Shown here: positions 11,716 through 23,941 of the stretch, piece after piece
Layout: every line of letters starts with the position of its first letter
How positions within the stretch are numbered: the stretch's first letter is position 1
NCBI GenBank assembly: GCA_015501055.1
Contig: JADNYV010000043.1
Span: 202,630 to 266,629 of the forward strand
Length of the DNA stretch: 64,000 nt
Reading direction: 5' to 3'
Source of the DNA: Mucidula mucida
Lineage: Eukaryota; Basidiomycota; Agaricomycetes; Agaricales; Physalacriaceae
Made by a program: the position numbers and the translations under genes
The notes under the pieces: model-generated
The model's input: only the letters and a program-made list of their open reading frames with translations
Databases searched by the model: none
Told to the model about the DNA's origin: nothing

Positions 11716-12385
11716 ATCCTGCAATCCATATCCGCGTCTTGTTCGTCCATCAGACCTGTTGCATCGGCTTTTAAGGTGAGCCCCAACAGATGGTTGACCG
11801 TGAACGCCGCAGATCCTGATTAAGGCTCATCGATTCAGGCATATGACTCTTGTTGTTCTCCTTGAGGTCGTCGCAGAGGTTTAGCTGGATAAGACGAGCT
11901 ATCAGTCAAGAGGAACACAAGTTGGGGAATCAGATCAAAGCTCGGTTGGTCAGGAGCTTCGATCTTTCGAATGGAACACAACATTTCCTGCCGAGCCAAC
12001 ATTCAAGCTGTAGTGTTTGACGGATTTCTGTGTATTCAGGTTCTCTGAATGGATAGTATATATTACCACGTAGCGAATATGCTCCATTGAAAAGCGAGCA
12101 AGTGTTTACATTGAACAAGCTCAAGTTTCCTTAGTGACATCGGCCGGCTGGATCCGGTAGTGCCGCCATCCTTGAACAAACAAAGTGTTGCCCCTTGTCC
12201 TCATCACCTCAGACAGCGCCGAAGACCCAGATTTGCTCTCTGCTCATCGCCGCCCACAGCGTCGACGGCTTAGAGGCCCACTTTACGAATTTTACGACCA
12301 GATTCGTACCCTGTCTCGTCGTGGTCGCCGTCGGCCCAATTCTGGGGCTCTCACTTAATCCGATTCATCCTCCTCGTTGAGTGGC
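11716..12385. other. Intergenic and probable 5' leader of CLA4
   Basis: No gene is recognised. A pyrimidine-rich stretch before 12,386 fits a promoter and leader of the following kinase gene. A 64-codon minus frame (11,930-12,124) has no supporting features. Confidence 0.45.
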
Positions 12386-15055
12386 ATGGCTTATCACATA
12401 ACTGCGACGTCTTTGACGCCTACACGACCTGCACCGCAGGCGCCACAGCGTCGGGGGACAGATAGCCCACAGCTCTCAAATTCTACGATGTCCTCGTCCG
12501 GCTACAATTCCTCATTTACCTTCAACTCACCCAGCTCGCCGTCGGGCTCGTCGTACATGACGTCCTACTCTGGCATAGGCGGTTCTCCTAGTAGGAGCAA
12601 CGATACCGGTCTGGCATCCAATGTGGTCCGCGCGGGACCCGTGAGCGTAAAGGAGGAAGGCACGTTCGCCAGCTGGATCTGGAAATTGAAGTGGTTAGTG
12701 TTGAAGGAGCAGACACTGTCTCTGCACAAATCTGAGGTACATTGACTGCGTTGCTACCCTTGCATCTTACAAACTTTGACTAGAACTCGCCTCAACAAAC
12801 CGTTGTTCGTCTGCAGGATATATCAAACATCGAGCGGACAGATCTCAAGCCGTACTGTCTGGTGCTTGAGACCAAGGACAAACGGTTCTTCTTCTCGCTC
12901 AAGAACGACGAGGAGCTCTACAGTTGGCAGGATGACATATACACGCGGAGTCCGTTGATGGGCGTCAGCAACCCAACAAACTTTGTACACAAGGTCCATG
13001 TCGGATTTGATCCAGTCTCTGGCGCCTTCACGGTACGTCCGTTCAATACCACTACAAATACTGTCTTATCCGTTTATCAGGGTATGCCTGAGCAATGGAG
13101 CAAACTTTTGACAAAGTCGGCTATCACTCGGGAGGACTACGCGAAGGATCCCCAAGCAGTCCTGGATGTACTTGAATTTATACTGACCATCAAAAACGGG
13201 AAATGGAGGACAGCATGGCTATGAATCGCGCAAATGGCTCGTCCAGTGCCTCTTCACTCGCCTCGTACCCAGACTCTAGTGCTCCGGCCCGCTTCAACGC
13301 TGGTACCGGTTTAGGTGGCATGAACAAAACAAGTTCTCCACTAACAACTGGCGACCGTCCTCCAGTGAAACGGCAAGAATCTGCGCCCAATGTCAACGGT
13401 GATTTAGCTAGGACAGCGGAGGCTGTCAACGGGGCATACGCCAACACAATCGGGGCTGGACCATCTTCTCGAGCCCCTTTGCCTGCCAGCAGCTTACAAG
13501 CATCGCGTCCGGCGCCACCAAGACCTCTTCTCACAGGAAATCGTCCGGCGCCTCCCGCACCAGCCGCTGCTGGCAGACCCTCAGGCGAGCATACCCCTTC
13601 CTCGGCTGATCTCCGCGCGCGTCAAAAGGCTCAAGGCCCTCCTGCTTCCTCTAACGTTCCTTCGCGAAATGATTCCTTACAACAGACTCCACCCGAACCA
13701 TTGCGATCAAGAACTCCTGAGCCTCGCCCTACTATGGGTACTCCGGCAAAATCTTCGCCTGCTACCTCCCAGCCCGCTTCGCAACCTGCTCCCGGTGCCG
13801 CCGGCGCGACTAGTGGACCGCCACCTGTCAAACCATTGCAACCGAAGAAGGTGCATGTTCAGGCCGAGGAGAAGCCGAAGCCTGCTGCAGGGCAAGGCAG
13901 CGTCGCGGCGGCTGCGGCTGCTCTCGAGAAGCCGAAGGAGAAGCGGATTAGCACGATGACGGAGGTGCAAATCATGGAGAAGCTAAGGCAAATTGTCTCC
14001 GAGGAGGACCCCAAGCTGCTTTACAGCAAGATCAAGAAAGTTGGGCAGGGGTGAGTTTACTTTTCCAACTACCATTTCCCCGCGTTCTAATCGGTCTACT
14101 CAAGCGCTTCCGGACATGTCTATGTCGCCAAGACGTTGGCGAGTGGGAAAAAGGTTGCGATCAAGGAAATGGATCTTGCGCATCAGCCTCGGAAAGAGCT
14201 AATCGTGAACGAGATTATAGTTATGAAAGAGTCTCAGCATCCGAATATCGTCAACTTCTTGGAGTCATATTTGGTTAAGGCGAATGAGCTGTGGGTGGTG
14301 ATGGAGTACATGGAGGGTGGCGCATTAACAGATGTCATCGAAAACAACCAGTTGGAGGAAGACCAGATTTCGAACATTTGCTTAGAGGTCGGTTACTATT
14401 CTTCAACTCCGATTCCGGCATCTGATCTCCATTGTAGACGTGCAAAGGTCTTGGCCACCTTCATAGTCAAAGTATCATTCATCGCGATATCAAATCCGAT
14501 AATGTTCTGTTGGATGCCCAAGGCCGCGTCAAAATCAGTGAGTCTGGGCTCTTTCACTCATTGGATCATGTCTCACCGTTCTTCTCAGCCGATTTTGGCT
14601 TCTGCGCCAAACTTACTGACCAGAAGTCCAAGCGCGCGACTATGGTGGGTACACCATACTGGATGGCTCCCGAAGTTGTCAAACAAAAGGAGTACGGAGC
14701 CAAGGTTGATATATGGTCATTGGGAATCATGGCGATCGAGATGATAGAAAACGAGCCGCCGTATCTTGACGAGGAGCCGTTGAAGGCGTTATATCTGATC
14801 GCAACGAACGGAACACCCACTCTCAAGAAGCCAGAAGCACTTAGCAAAGAGCTAAAGGGCTTCTTGGCGGTTTGCCTTTGCGTCGATGTCAGCAGTCGCG
14901 CCACCGCGAACGAATTGCTGCAGGTTCGTCGCTTGTGCTCATGTTCACCTTGCGTGTTGCTGACGACTGCCTTTTAGCACGAGTTTCTCCAGAAAGCATG
15001 CTCGTCGCCGAGCCTTGCTCCGCTGCTTCGTTTCCGGAACAAGCAAGCATCATGA
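12386..15055 (+). CDS. CLA4: p21-activated protein kinase, Cla4 type (PH-CRIB-kinase)
   Basis: Ste20/PAK Ser/Thr kinase working downstream of Cdc42/Rac in polarity, septins and cytokinesis. The ATG at 12,386 ([10 protein letters not shown]) is followed by a Ser-rich leader. A PH domain follows ([24 protein letters not shown], then [20 protein letters not shown], to about 12,935) and the CRIB motif [16 protein letters not shown], completed after a 48-bp intron by GMPEQW (12,960-13,100). A long Pro/Ser/Ala linker leads to the kinase domain from about 14,020: glycine loop [26 protein letters not shown] near 14,480, DFGFCAK near 14,595, [11 protein letters not shown], ending FRNKQAS at 15,055. 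The presence of PH rather than only CRIB separates Cla4 from Ste20. At 13,177-13,179 a TTT run must be TTTT for the conserved [12 protein letters not shown] block to stay in frame, so one base seems missing there. Confidence 0.9.
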
Positions 15056-15544
15056 GCGATCTCATATGACCTCATGCTTACGATTCTGTATCCTTATATG
15101 CGGTTTTTTTTTCGTCTTTCCTTACCATAAAGCCCTCCTTACCGATGCTGCTCCCTTACCATTTGTGAACGATCTCAGTCACGATACCATTGTATGTCCT
15201 TACCGCGCTTTTGAACACCATATATATATTCTTTTCATTCTCAGTTCTTATGTTTCTCTTAACAGCCTTGTGGCGGAAGCGGGTGTACAAAGTACAGTAA
15301 CTTACGTTCATCGTAAGGGTATGCAAAGTTGTTAAACATTTTATATTCGCGGTCGTGAGATCAATATGAATGATCATGCATGCCTCTTTCGCGTCAGTAG
15401 CACGTCACTCTGCTTCAGAATCGTTACAACAGGGCATCCTGCTGCGACTGTATCCGCGGGCAGGCTACTGAGGCGGGCCAGGCGTCCTGGAACGACAAAA
15501 TTGCATTGCAAAGAGCCCGAACCCTTTTCAACGCAGCAAATTCA

Positions 15545-15925
15545 CTAACTCCCTCTCCCGGAAATGTTCAACTGGGTACTGAATAAGAACTCATCGATGT
15601 TCGTCAGTTGTCCTACAGCCGACAAAAAGTTGGCCTGGTACGTCGCCGCAGTTTCCTCATGCACGACCGCCAGCTCGAACCAATCCTGTGACCGGGTGTG
15701 TATCGTCTAACCCAGGTGGCGTTTCCTTACAACGTTAATGGTTTCTTGTTCGATCTGGTAATACTGATATCGGAGGCCCGGTTGGGGTGGAGGTGGAAAC
15801 CGACTTTCAAGGTAGCAGGACTTTCGGGTGGCAAACTGATTCTGATTTGCGGAGCCTAATTCAGACAACCTCCAAGTACTCATCATGATTTTGGGTTCAA
15901 CTTTCATGAAGGTCATATGAAACAA
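15545..15925 (-). CDS. Possible 3' exons of an unrecognised gene
   Basis: Two minus-strand frames separated by a plausible short intron (about 15,690-15,730) read SRFPPPPQPGLRYQYYQIEQ and then DWFELAVVHEETAATYQANF...TNIDEFLFSTQ, with a stop at 15,545. The composition is protein-like, but I recognise no family and see no N-terminal exons. It could be the remnant of a gene. The remaining sequence 15,056-16,210 shows nothing else that I can support. Confidence 0.28.
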
Positions 15926-16210
15926 GCGAGGCGTATATATTCACATCCTGTAAGTAAAGAATGCCTTGCGATCACCAACCTTTAGTTGTGGTAGACGACG
16001 TGCAATGTGGACCGATCTGCGAAAATGAACACCATCAAGTCCGCCATCACCTGCCCGCATCTGCGCTCTCACCAAATCTCATAGTGAGACATAAATTCCA
16101 GCAGATTCTAGTCCTCGTTTTCGGTGATCAGCGACTGACGAAGAGACATCAGTGAGCACGGCAATTGATGTCACGATGCAAACACTACTCGTAGGTCAGA
16201 CATCATCCGT

Positions 16211-17568
16211 CTAGAACAAGCGATGTAGCGCCGGGCAAGCGCGCACAAGTAAACGCGACCCAATCCGAGGGTGGAATAAATCTTCCTTGTTCCAAACAAG
16301 GTATTTTTTTTGGCGAGGAGGAAGAGAGCTCAGGAAGACTTCGAATGAAGCAAGAGCCGTAGCCGCATTGGGTCTATCCTCTGGGTGCGCTGCGCATAAC
16401 GTCTTGAAAAACGCTTTGAAGTCGTCGAGGCCGCCGTAATGCTATGATATTTGAGAAGGCGTCTCCTGGGAGAGAAGGTTCCTACTGAACTTCTGAAAGT
16501 TCTCTAATGTCCACTTGAAGGGATTATGAGGTACAGAGAGTGACAGTTCGGGCATGTCGTTGTACTGTCCAAAGAGCCCAACAGTTCGTGCATTGTCTGG
16601 GCCTTCTGAATGAAGGTTGCAGACTCGAAATCGATGAAGAAGTAGCAGACCAGTTGAACCTGGCATCGTTTCCGGGTTTTAATTATCTTAAATTGGTGGC
16701 CATCCCGTACGACACTGCGCGCAAAGTGGTACCCACTAGGTACTACATGTGTCGGGTCCATGAGAATGTTGGAGACGCATATATCACTACGAGAGTAGGT
16801 GAGGGCATGTATGAGGTTACTGCGTGATAGCTTACCGATGTGCGACGCCGTTCGCATGTAAAAATGCAACGCCCTAGATATCAATAAAATTTATGCAACG
16901 GCAACCTACACCCGAGCCCTCATTACCTCAAGAATCTGTTCGCATAGTCGGAGACTTCTTGACGACAATGAAAGGAGGGATCCCGATTGACGGCACGAAG
17001 ATACGGTGTAACAAGGAGGACGTGTTCCTTGTCGGGCAGCTCAACAATATCAAGAAGGGACGCCAAATGATTGTAAGGATTGGTGCGGTCTAGAGAGTTC
17101 AGATGGATAGACATGACCTCTTCGTTGCTTCCTTTTCGGACGCGCTTCAAGAGACTTTACAACCATTGGGTGCAACTGCATCAACGAGGTCCGCAAAAAA
17201 CTAGAAACACATTCATACGTTGCGGCATACAAGATTCAAAATCGCTCCACCGGTATAATCAGAGTATCCTCGAGTCCCAGTCGATAGGCGTCTGCTATAG
17301 TCAAACCTTGCTGAATCCACGAAGGAGTCCAATTCGGATGAAAGCGGGGACGAAGTCGATAGCCCTGTGATTCGAGAAAGGGCTGAATTGCTACCCAGGA
17401 CATCTCGAGGTCGCCTCGTCCATGAGGATCCGCCGCAACGGTTGGTAACATGAGAGTATAGTTCTTAGTTCCAAAATAGATTGTGACGTGACTTACCGCG
17501 ATCAGTGGATCAACAGCCATGAGAACTTGGCCACACTCCAAATCTATACGATATATTCTTCTCGACAT
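16211..17568 (-). pseudogene. Kinase-like family, copy A (frameshifted)
   Basis: Member of an Agaricomycete protein-kinase-like family that recurs in this window. The ATG at 17,568 (MSRRIYRIDLECG) leads to the family block SWVAIQPFLESQGYRLRPRFHPNW. Further exons give the HRD-type loop (GVAFLHANGVAHR, then DICVSNILMDPTHVVPSGYHF across an intron) and CYFFIDFES, where the usual DFG is DFE. After that Glu-Ser, one base is missing compared with copy B, so the next block (EGPDNARTVGLFGQYNDMPEL) lies in another frame, and the following VDIF exon end is also altered. The last exon (HYGGLDDFKAFFKTLC ... EDRPNAATALASFE) is open to the TAG at 16,211. The gene is divergent from the MSGYQ gene 147 bp away. 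The first 250 bp lie inside the outer inverted repeat. Confidence 0.7.
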
Positions 17569-17715
17569 CCTCTGCGCCGCTTCTATGTATTGGGTGACTC
17601 TAGAAAGCCCTGTGAATGATCGGGCAATTCAATCTACAGCTTTCGATGTATAAAGTCGAGTCCTAGAACTCAAGCGCCACCTCTGTCTATCCTTTAGCAT
17701 CCCTCTCCGCCCTCA

Positions 17716-18177
17716 ATGTCTGGATATCAGAACCCCGCTCTCAATAGCAGTCATTCGAATCAAGATACCCTTGATCGACAAGTTCGTCAATATCCGGCGC
17801 CTGGCAGCTCGGAATGGCAGGCACAGACTGGCACCTACCAGCCACGGTCTCGCATCGTAGTCTCCTTTACCCAGCTAAAGGCAGAGATTGGTGGAATCCG
17901 AGCGCACTTCACCACAAACCCAGCTTACACGCTGCCGAGCCAGGGCGCCATGAACATTCAAATGATACAAAATTTCTGGAGCGAAGCGAACCACGAAGAT
18001 ATGTCACATCTTCGTCAGGATTGCGGTCACAACGACGCGACACTCTCTTCGACGCGCCATAAGAGTGGCTGCCTAGGCGCCGCATGTCAGGCCGGGTTTG
18101 AAGAGCATTCCGCAGATGAGCGCTGCAAGCAGAAGTGTCCGGAAGATGCAATTTGGATCTCTGCTACAACGCAATAG
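17716..18177 (+). CDS. MSGYQ-family protein, copy A (degenerate 3' end)
   Basis: Begins MSGYQNPALNSSHSNQD. After a Gln/Pro/Ser-rich head it shows the family core SSEWQAQTGTYQPRSRIVVSFTQL and AEIGGIRAHFTTNPAYTLPSQG. This is clearly related to copy B (STEWRRLTGQYRRPGGTIVLSYRQL, NALRAHIEGNPAFYLPHP). After about 75 residues the similarity ends and the frame runs into sequence overlapping the tail of the opposite-strand gene, so the 3' exons seen in copy B seem to be missing. No known domain. It forms a divergent pair with kinase-like copy A, as copy B does with its kinase-like gene. Confidence 0.5.
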   Translation: MSGYQNPALNSSHSNQDTLDRQVRQYPAPGSSEWQAQTGTYQPRSRIVVSFTQLKAEIGGIRAHFTTNPAYTLPSQGAMNIQMIQNFWSEANHEDMSHLRQDCGHNDATLSSTRHKSGCLGAACQAGFEEHSADERCKQKCPEDAIWISATTQ

Positions 18178-19623
18178 TGTTAATTGACGGTCGCGCACTT
18201 GGCGCGCAAGTTCGATATACAGTTGTTTGAGACGGATTTTGTCCTCTACCACCTTTGGAAAACAAATCTCCGTCAACCACGCCTGCAGCTTCTGCACTAG
18301 TGCGGGTGTTCTAGCACCATTCGGGGAAGGCTTGAGCAAAACATGGATGGTGAGAGTGTCGAGCTGTAAATTCTCGCTAGATAAGACTTCGTCCAGGATA
18401 CCCCAAACACCCTGTGATCCCAAGTTCCTGGCTTCCAGAGGAACTTGTACATGAAGTTCCAATGCGAATGCTCGGAGTCTCGAATTGGGCGGAACGGCGG
18501 CCAAGCTTTCGACATACCAGTCGAAATAGTTCTTGTCATATTTGATAAGAGAGAAGCAGTCGTTAGTCCTCAGAAACATATCCGCAATTTTCAGCCCGGC
18601 GACATTTAGTACTGGCATTGTACCAGTCGCGTCTTTAAATGGAGAAGAAGGTCATCAGGGATGTAGGAATTCTGAACGAAGCAGACCACATACAATTTGT
18701 GGAAATGAAGTCCAAGTTTGAATCGACGAATAAGCTTGTTGAGCTTAGTCACGATTGTGGCGGTCATCGTTGATCCTCTGGCGTTTAGATGCATACTATC
18801 TACGCGTTCTAACGGCGACCACTCCTCATTTCCCAAGAAATCCAGCAACATCGACATGCTACGTCCGTGCGACCCAGATGATGTCAGGTGGAGCTCTGAC
18901 ACCCATAAGAAGGGCTTGTCGACCTCTGATTCCGTCCAGGTATCATCCTCGTCCGAGTCCTCGTCGCTGTCGTATAAATTTTCTTGGAGAACATCCATCG
19001 GATCCGACTTGTAGAAACGTGTTAAATGCTGACATGGAGAAGGTGCTGTTCTTGAGGTCGATGTGCTTTGATGTGCTCTACAGAGGATTCGTTCAAAGCG
19101 CGTAAGTCGTTCAACAACTTGAGGAATTGTCCTCGTCGAAACGCATGTTTTCGAGTCGAAGATTTTGGAGTTGATGCATTTGGGGAATGAAGGATAAGAA
19201 TGAGAGAAAGAGCGGACGGCTGGCAGTGGGAATGAAAGGAGGGCGGTCAAATCGTCTGGAGTTCCAATCAGAGAATTCAAGTATTTGGACGAATGTGGGA
19301 AGATTGGGATCATTTTCAAGGGCCTGGTTACGGAGCGACGAGTCTATTTGGGGATCGTCGGAGTGAAGAGAAATCGTTTCGAATATGATTTTGCGAACGA
19401 TAGCGATCGTGTCTGGCCAGACCAAGCAGACTGTGCCGAGGTCACGAAAGTATGCCGCCTTTTTCAAGTCGGCCCTGATAGCATGGCGAGGGCCGTACAC
19501 AGAGTTGTATGGAGATAATTCATGTATTACGAGGGTTTTGATTTCGAGAGGGAAAGTAGGCTGAGTCTTTTCAAGTCGTAAACAAGCGGAATAAATCGGA
19601 GACAACAATCGGACGCGTACCAT
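18073..19623 (-). CDS. Unrecognised fungal protein, F-box/LRR-like style
   Basis: The ATG at 19,623 gives MVRVRLLSPIYSACLRLEK. A leucine-rich region follows (SFIPQMHQLQNLRLENMRFDEDN), like the LRR part of basidiomycete F-box proteins, but no clear F-box. A second frame carries an acidic segment (ENLYDSDEDSDEDDTWTESE, about 18,990-18,930) and ELHLTSSGSHGRSMSMLLDF. A third (18,618-18,073) gives DCFSLIKYDKNYFDWYVESLAAVPP and ends TCGA. A C is missing at about 19,125 compared with the right-arm copy, which moves the frame after EDNS. Exon joins are uncertain. The 3' end overlaps the MSGYQ gene on the other strand by about 100 bp. Confidence 0.45.
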
Positions 19624-19971
19624 GATTGATGGGCAAATTACCCAGAGAAGACGACGTGAAGAACGGAGCCCGAGATGAGGAATATCCTCCTGTTTCTGCG
19701 AGCTATGGCCTCCTTGGTAGAGGATAGTGGTATGAGTGCAAGAAGGCAGAGGTTTCGTCGTTACTTAGGCGCCGATTCTTTCCTGACAGCTCGGCATCGC
19801 TATTGCCGTTCATGTACCGTGTCCGACGCGTCAAGCGCGCCTTTAGAAGAGGCCGAGTACACTAAATCTTAGTGGATCCTTTGAACATAACCATCTTGCG
19901 GGGTGGAAGCCACGCAAGTCCAAGACCTAGCTGGCACAGCCAATGGATAGCGAGACAGTGGTTCGTGGAGT

Positions 19972-21009
19972 CTACATTGATTCAGGCCCATTATAGTGCC
20001 GTATCCTTGACCTTGGAGTCTCCCCATTCCAAACCTCTTCACCTTGGTCATTATACGTTAAACGAGGCAAACCTGTTTGCTGTACGACGAAGGATGCCGA
20101 AATGGCGCCATACTTCGCAGCTAAAGAATGTCAATGTGGCAAAGGACTGAAGACGGAGTAAATACCTTGAATAATGTCCAAATCTGACTGTGTATGGATC
20201 GCTGTGAGCTGTTTAACCAATCCAGCAGCTAGGCCGCCCAGAAACGAGTTCCCTGCTCCTGTGGTGCCTCTGACCTGATCTGAAGGCACATCGGGAAGAG
20301 TAGAGTATGCTGGGATCCACGTTTTGCTACTGGCGTTGGAAACGTAACAGCCGCTCGCACCAGCGCGTACAACAACTGTCCTTGCACCAAGGTCACGCAT
20401 GCGTTGGGTAAGCACCTCGACGGCTTCGTTCTTCTTATCCAGAAGTGAAGCCATTTCCTCATGGTTCGGTGAGAACACGTCAATTTGAGGTAGCAGGAAA
20501 ACAATGTCAGCAAGATGAGCCGGTGTACATGAAGGGGGTAGAGGCTCGAAGACAATCAGAGGACGCGTAGCTCCCAAACAGGACAGAGATTCTGCCAGAG
20601 TCGAGGGCGAGCAGCAGAAGTGTACTACACGTATTGAGGAGATGGTTGACGGACGAAGACACGTGAGCGTGGGTTGTGGGCGCGGATTCAAGTATCTAAA
20701 CGAGCGTTCTTGCCCACGATACTCGATGTTGGCTTGAAGGACATCCTGCTCTGGATCCCACTGCCACATATCCTCTCCGAACTCGTCCAGGACCTCAAAT
20801 ACTTGTGACAGATCGTGACCTTTTTCTGGCCGCCTCCCACCAACAGGAACCTCGATTTCCTGTGGCTCAAGCCATATCCGCGCGCCAATTGCTGCGTAGA
20901 GCCCTCCGCCACCAAGATGGCGTTCAATACGCGGGTTCTCGGTATTGCCGGTATCATAGTAATGGAAGTTGTCAACGAGTACTGTTCCCAGCGACGCAAA
21001 ACTTGCCAT
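19972..21009 (-). CDS. PfkB-family sugar kinase-like protein, Mak32 type
   Basis: Ribokinase-fold protein. The ATG at 21,009 begins MASFASLGTVLVDNFHYYD; HLGGGGLYAAIGARIWL is the N-terminal PfkB glycine block. The central part has FSPNHEEMASLL and the C-terminal signature reads RGTTGAGNSFLGGLAAGL, where the catalytic Asp of the usual DTTGAGD is replaced by Asn, as in the Mak32 branch. An intron (donor GTATTT, about 20,165-20,121) is followed by an exon with AAKYGAISASFVVQQTGLP and the stop at 19,972. Yeast Mak32 is linked to killer dsRNA stability; the biochemical role is unknown. Its right-arm twin (56,754-57,791) differs by about one residue (Pro to Arg after CLR). Confidence 0.78.
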
Positions 21010-21155
21010 GACTGATAGTCTGATATGAAAGGAAGTAAAGGATGGCTACAGATTAGCGCGCCATCGGAAAAACATACTTGCCCCATTTGAAAAGACAGCG
21101 GTGACCCCGGGCCGTCACTCCTTTATCACCCTACCACCACCACCATCGCTGTCCA

Positions 21156-23655
21156 ATGCAGTCGCGCCGAGCCAAGAGGTTCAAGAAGGCAGTACCTCCT
21201 GCACAGACGGCCCCGAAAACCTGCTATTTTACAAAACTTCCTTTTGAACTTATCGCGGACATCCTTCAATTTACTCAATCGCCCCGAGATGTGTTGGCAC
21301 TTTATCTATGTAACAAGTATCTACGGGACACTCTGCTACGCAAAGAGTCCGACTTCATCTGGCGCTATATGAGGCTACACTGCCAACCCAGTCCCCTGCC
21401 AGACAAGCCGAGCTCGATGACGGAGGCATCATATGCGGCACTTGTCTTTGGGGGAGGAATGTGCGGAGAACCGTGCGAGGTGTGATATCTCGCAAGTCTG
21501 ACTGACTGGTCTGATGTTTTCAGGCATGCGGTCTTCCTACCGACAATATGTATTCGTCTTTCGCCCTTCGGATTCGCATCTGCAAGAAGGTCTGCTATGG
21601 ATTCGCCCTGGTGCTATATATCGCCTAATCCATTTCAAGCCAGCTTGTCTCGCTAACATTCAAAGGTTAGTTCAATTCTCTACTTACGTGTATAAAAGCT
21701 GCAATGCTGCATGATAGAACAATGAAGAAAATCAATATGCAAGATGTCTCATCAGAACCAGCGTATTTCCCTATCGTTGCGGGTTCCATGTTTGTTACGG
21801 AGAACAGTCGATGTGTAGAGGATCTTTCCATCTTGACGTTGACAAGGGCTGGCAACTGTACGTCTGCAACGTGTAACCTGTTCGCACTGCTGAAGTACTA
21901 GTAACTCATAGGGCCACAGGCAGCAAATTACGTCCGTGCTCGGGATTGGGACAGATCTGTCCAAGACTATCTGGAAGCTACAGGCTTACCCGAGACTATG
22001 GAAGCTGAACTTACGGTTAGTTGACGTCTACTTTGTCTCCCCTGCTGACATATGCTACCCTAGGAACGAGCAAGTAGAGCTCAACGAGTTACTGCTCTAA
22101 TGCCAACATTTGTCGCGCTCTATCATTGGAAGATTGCCTATGATACAGCTCGCGAACAATGCAAGAAAGCGAACGAAGAATTGTGCGTGTATTTTTGTGT
22201 TCTATAACATGCAAATTGCTGATTTCGAAGAAAAGTGCCAAAGCTTTCGCTGAGAAGAATGGCTACGCCTATTGGGACCTCATTAACTCACCATCATTCA
22301 GCACTATACACAAAACAAAGAACAAGACTCTAGAGTCAATTACCGCATTAGGTATGAATCGTTTGAGGACACCTGCATTTTTTGATCTGAACGACCTTCA
22401 GACATGACTGTATTGGGTGAAAGAATTGACGCCGATATCGTCAAGATGAAGGAACAACGCGAGCGCCGTCAATACCAGATGGACCACGCTAAAGCATATA
22501 CTGTTGTCGAGAAGCACTACGAAGGACTTCGTACCAAGCGCGAAATGTTGCCTGTGCCTCCGTTTGCCACATTTCGAAAGTTCCGATTCATCAAGACTAT
22601 TCTTAACACACCGCCAAGCCCTGCATTTAATCCTTCCAAACAGCTCAAAACCCCTCTTGCAAAGACTCTCATCGCAAGCGAACTGACTGCTTGGCGTATG
22701 GACGCGAAGGAGAAACTGGGCGAAGTTTTAGGATACGGAACTTGGAAGGCGGCTAGCAAGACTCGGCTGCATCCCGTTGAAAGGGTTAATGCTCGGTTCA
22801 AATGCCAGCGATGTCATCACTTCGAGCAACGTTATCGTGACGATGGCTGTTTCAATTTCATCGGCGCGTGCTCGCATCAATGTAGACGAGCTGACGGCAC
22901 CTTGAAGAACGAGCCATGGTCGGCAGAACGGTTCGTCAAAGACGCGAAGGTACGTACTTGTGTGGGAATCATGTCGCAAGTCTAAACTTCCGGCTCTTAT
23001 CCTCAGGCTGTGTCGGCGATCTCAAAGGTTCTCGCATTGAGTGCATTACGCGCCGAGTCGCCAGAGTCATCCGTACTGTTCGATGCTATCGGGTCGCGTA
23101 TACTGTGCGAGAGTTGTCCAGGCGCCATCATTCTCCAACCGTGTCAAGTGGTATGAATCACCTTTCCGTAAATATCAATGGAAGCCTCATGCTGCCTTTT
23201 AGGCGGGACATTCCCATCGTCATGATGAAATGCAGGTGTCTTTTTTATCTGAACAAGACGCGTCGTCTATTCTTTGTCACCCGTTGACAGCCGGTCTTGC
23301 GCAGCGACTCATGGGGACCGAGTTGCGTGCGAAGCCTCTTCGTGGCCAGAAGGTTTACATGTGCCGACACTGCTCGCAGAAGCGCGAAGCCTCCACTATG
23401 AATCCTGCAGCGTCTTCTGCAAGGAGTACTACACTATCAACAGGAACTGGAGGATCTCCAGAACCTTTACCGCAGAAGGCATATATATTTGATGGACTTC
23501 GATCACATCTGAAAGCCAGGTGACTGCCATTCATGTTGGTTATCAGTGCGTGCTAATGTGGCCCTTATAGCCATGGCATCGAGGCGGTCCGGGACGAGGA
23601 TTTCTACTGTTCTGTCCAACTTGACTGGTCGATAACGAAAGAAGCGGCTTCGTAG
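21156..23655 (+). CDS. F-box protein with C-terminal zinc-finger-like region
   Basis: Likely substrate-recognition subunit of an SCF ubiquitin ligase, of a basidiomycete-specific kind. The ATG at 21,156 begins MQSRRAKRFKKAVPP. The F-box is CYFTKLPFELIADILQFTQSPRDVLAL with LCNKYLRDTLLRKESDFIWRYM (21,220-21,380). Next come CGLPTDNM and RPGAIYRLIHFKPACLAN. A large exon (about 22,404-22,950) holds basic, Cys/His-containing sequence (FKCQRCHHFEQRY). The last exons carry RGQKVYMCRHCSQKR, FDGLRSHLKARHG and DEDFYCSVQLDWS, so a CxxC...H-x-H zinc-binding unit is plausible. It stops at 23,655 and contains at least seven introns. The twin on the right arm is 54,108-56,607 and differs by a few residues. 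Confidence 0.7.
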
Positions 23656-23941
23656 ACTATGCACTCCAAGCTCAGAACTCTGTCTCACATGGAGAAGGAT
23701 AACGTCGCAGTGATTTGTACTATTGACATACCAATGACAGATAATCATTCAGCGCCACGAACTCAGAATCGTGCGAAGACCCTGGCGTGTGGCGAGCAAG
23801 TCGTGTCTGATAGACGGCCGGAACACTCAAGGACGGTCTTGAGATCAGCTTTGACGTCTTTTTCTCACGTGGAAAGGATAAAGGCAGTCTGACCCACTAG
23901 AGCCCGCGGCATAAAGACGACCAGATCCACTGTAGCGAATT

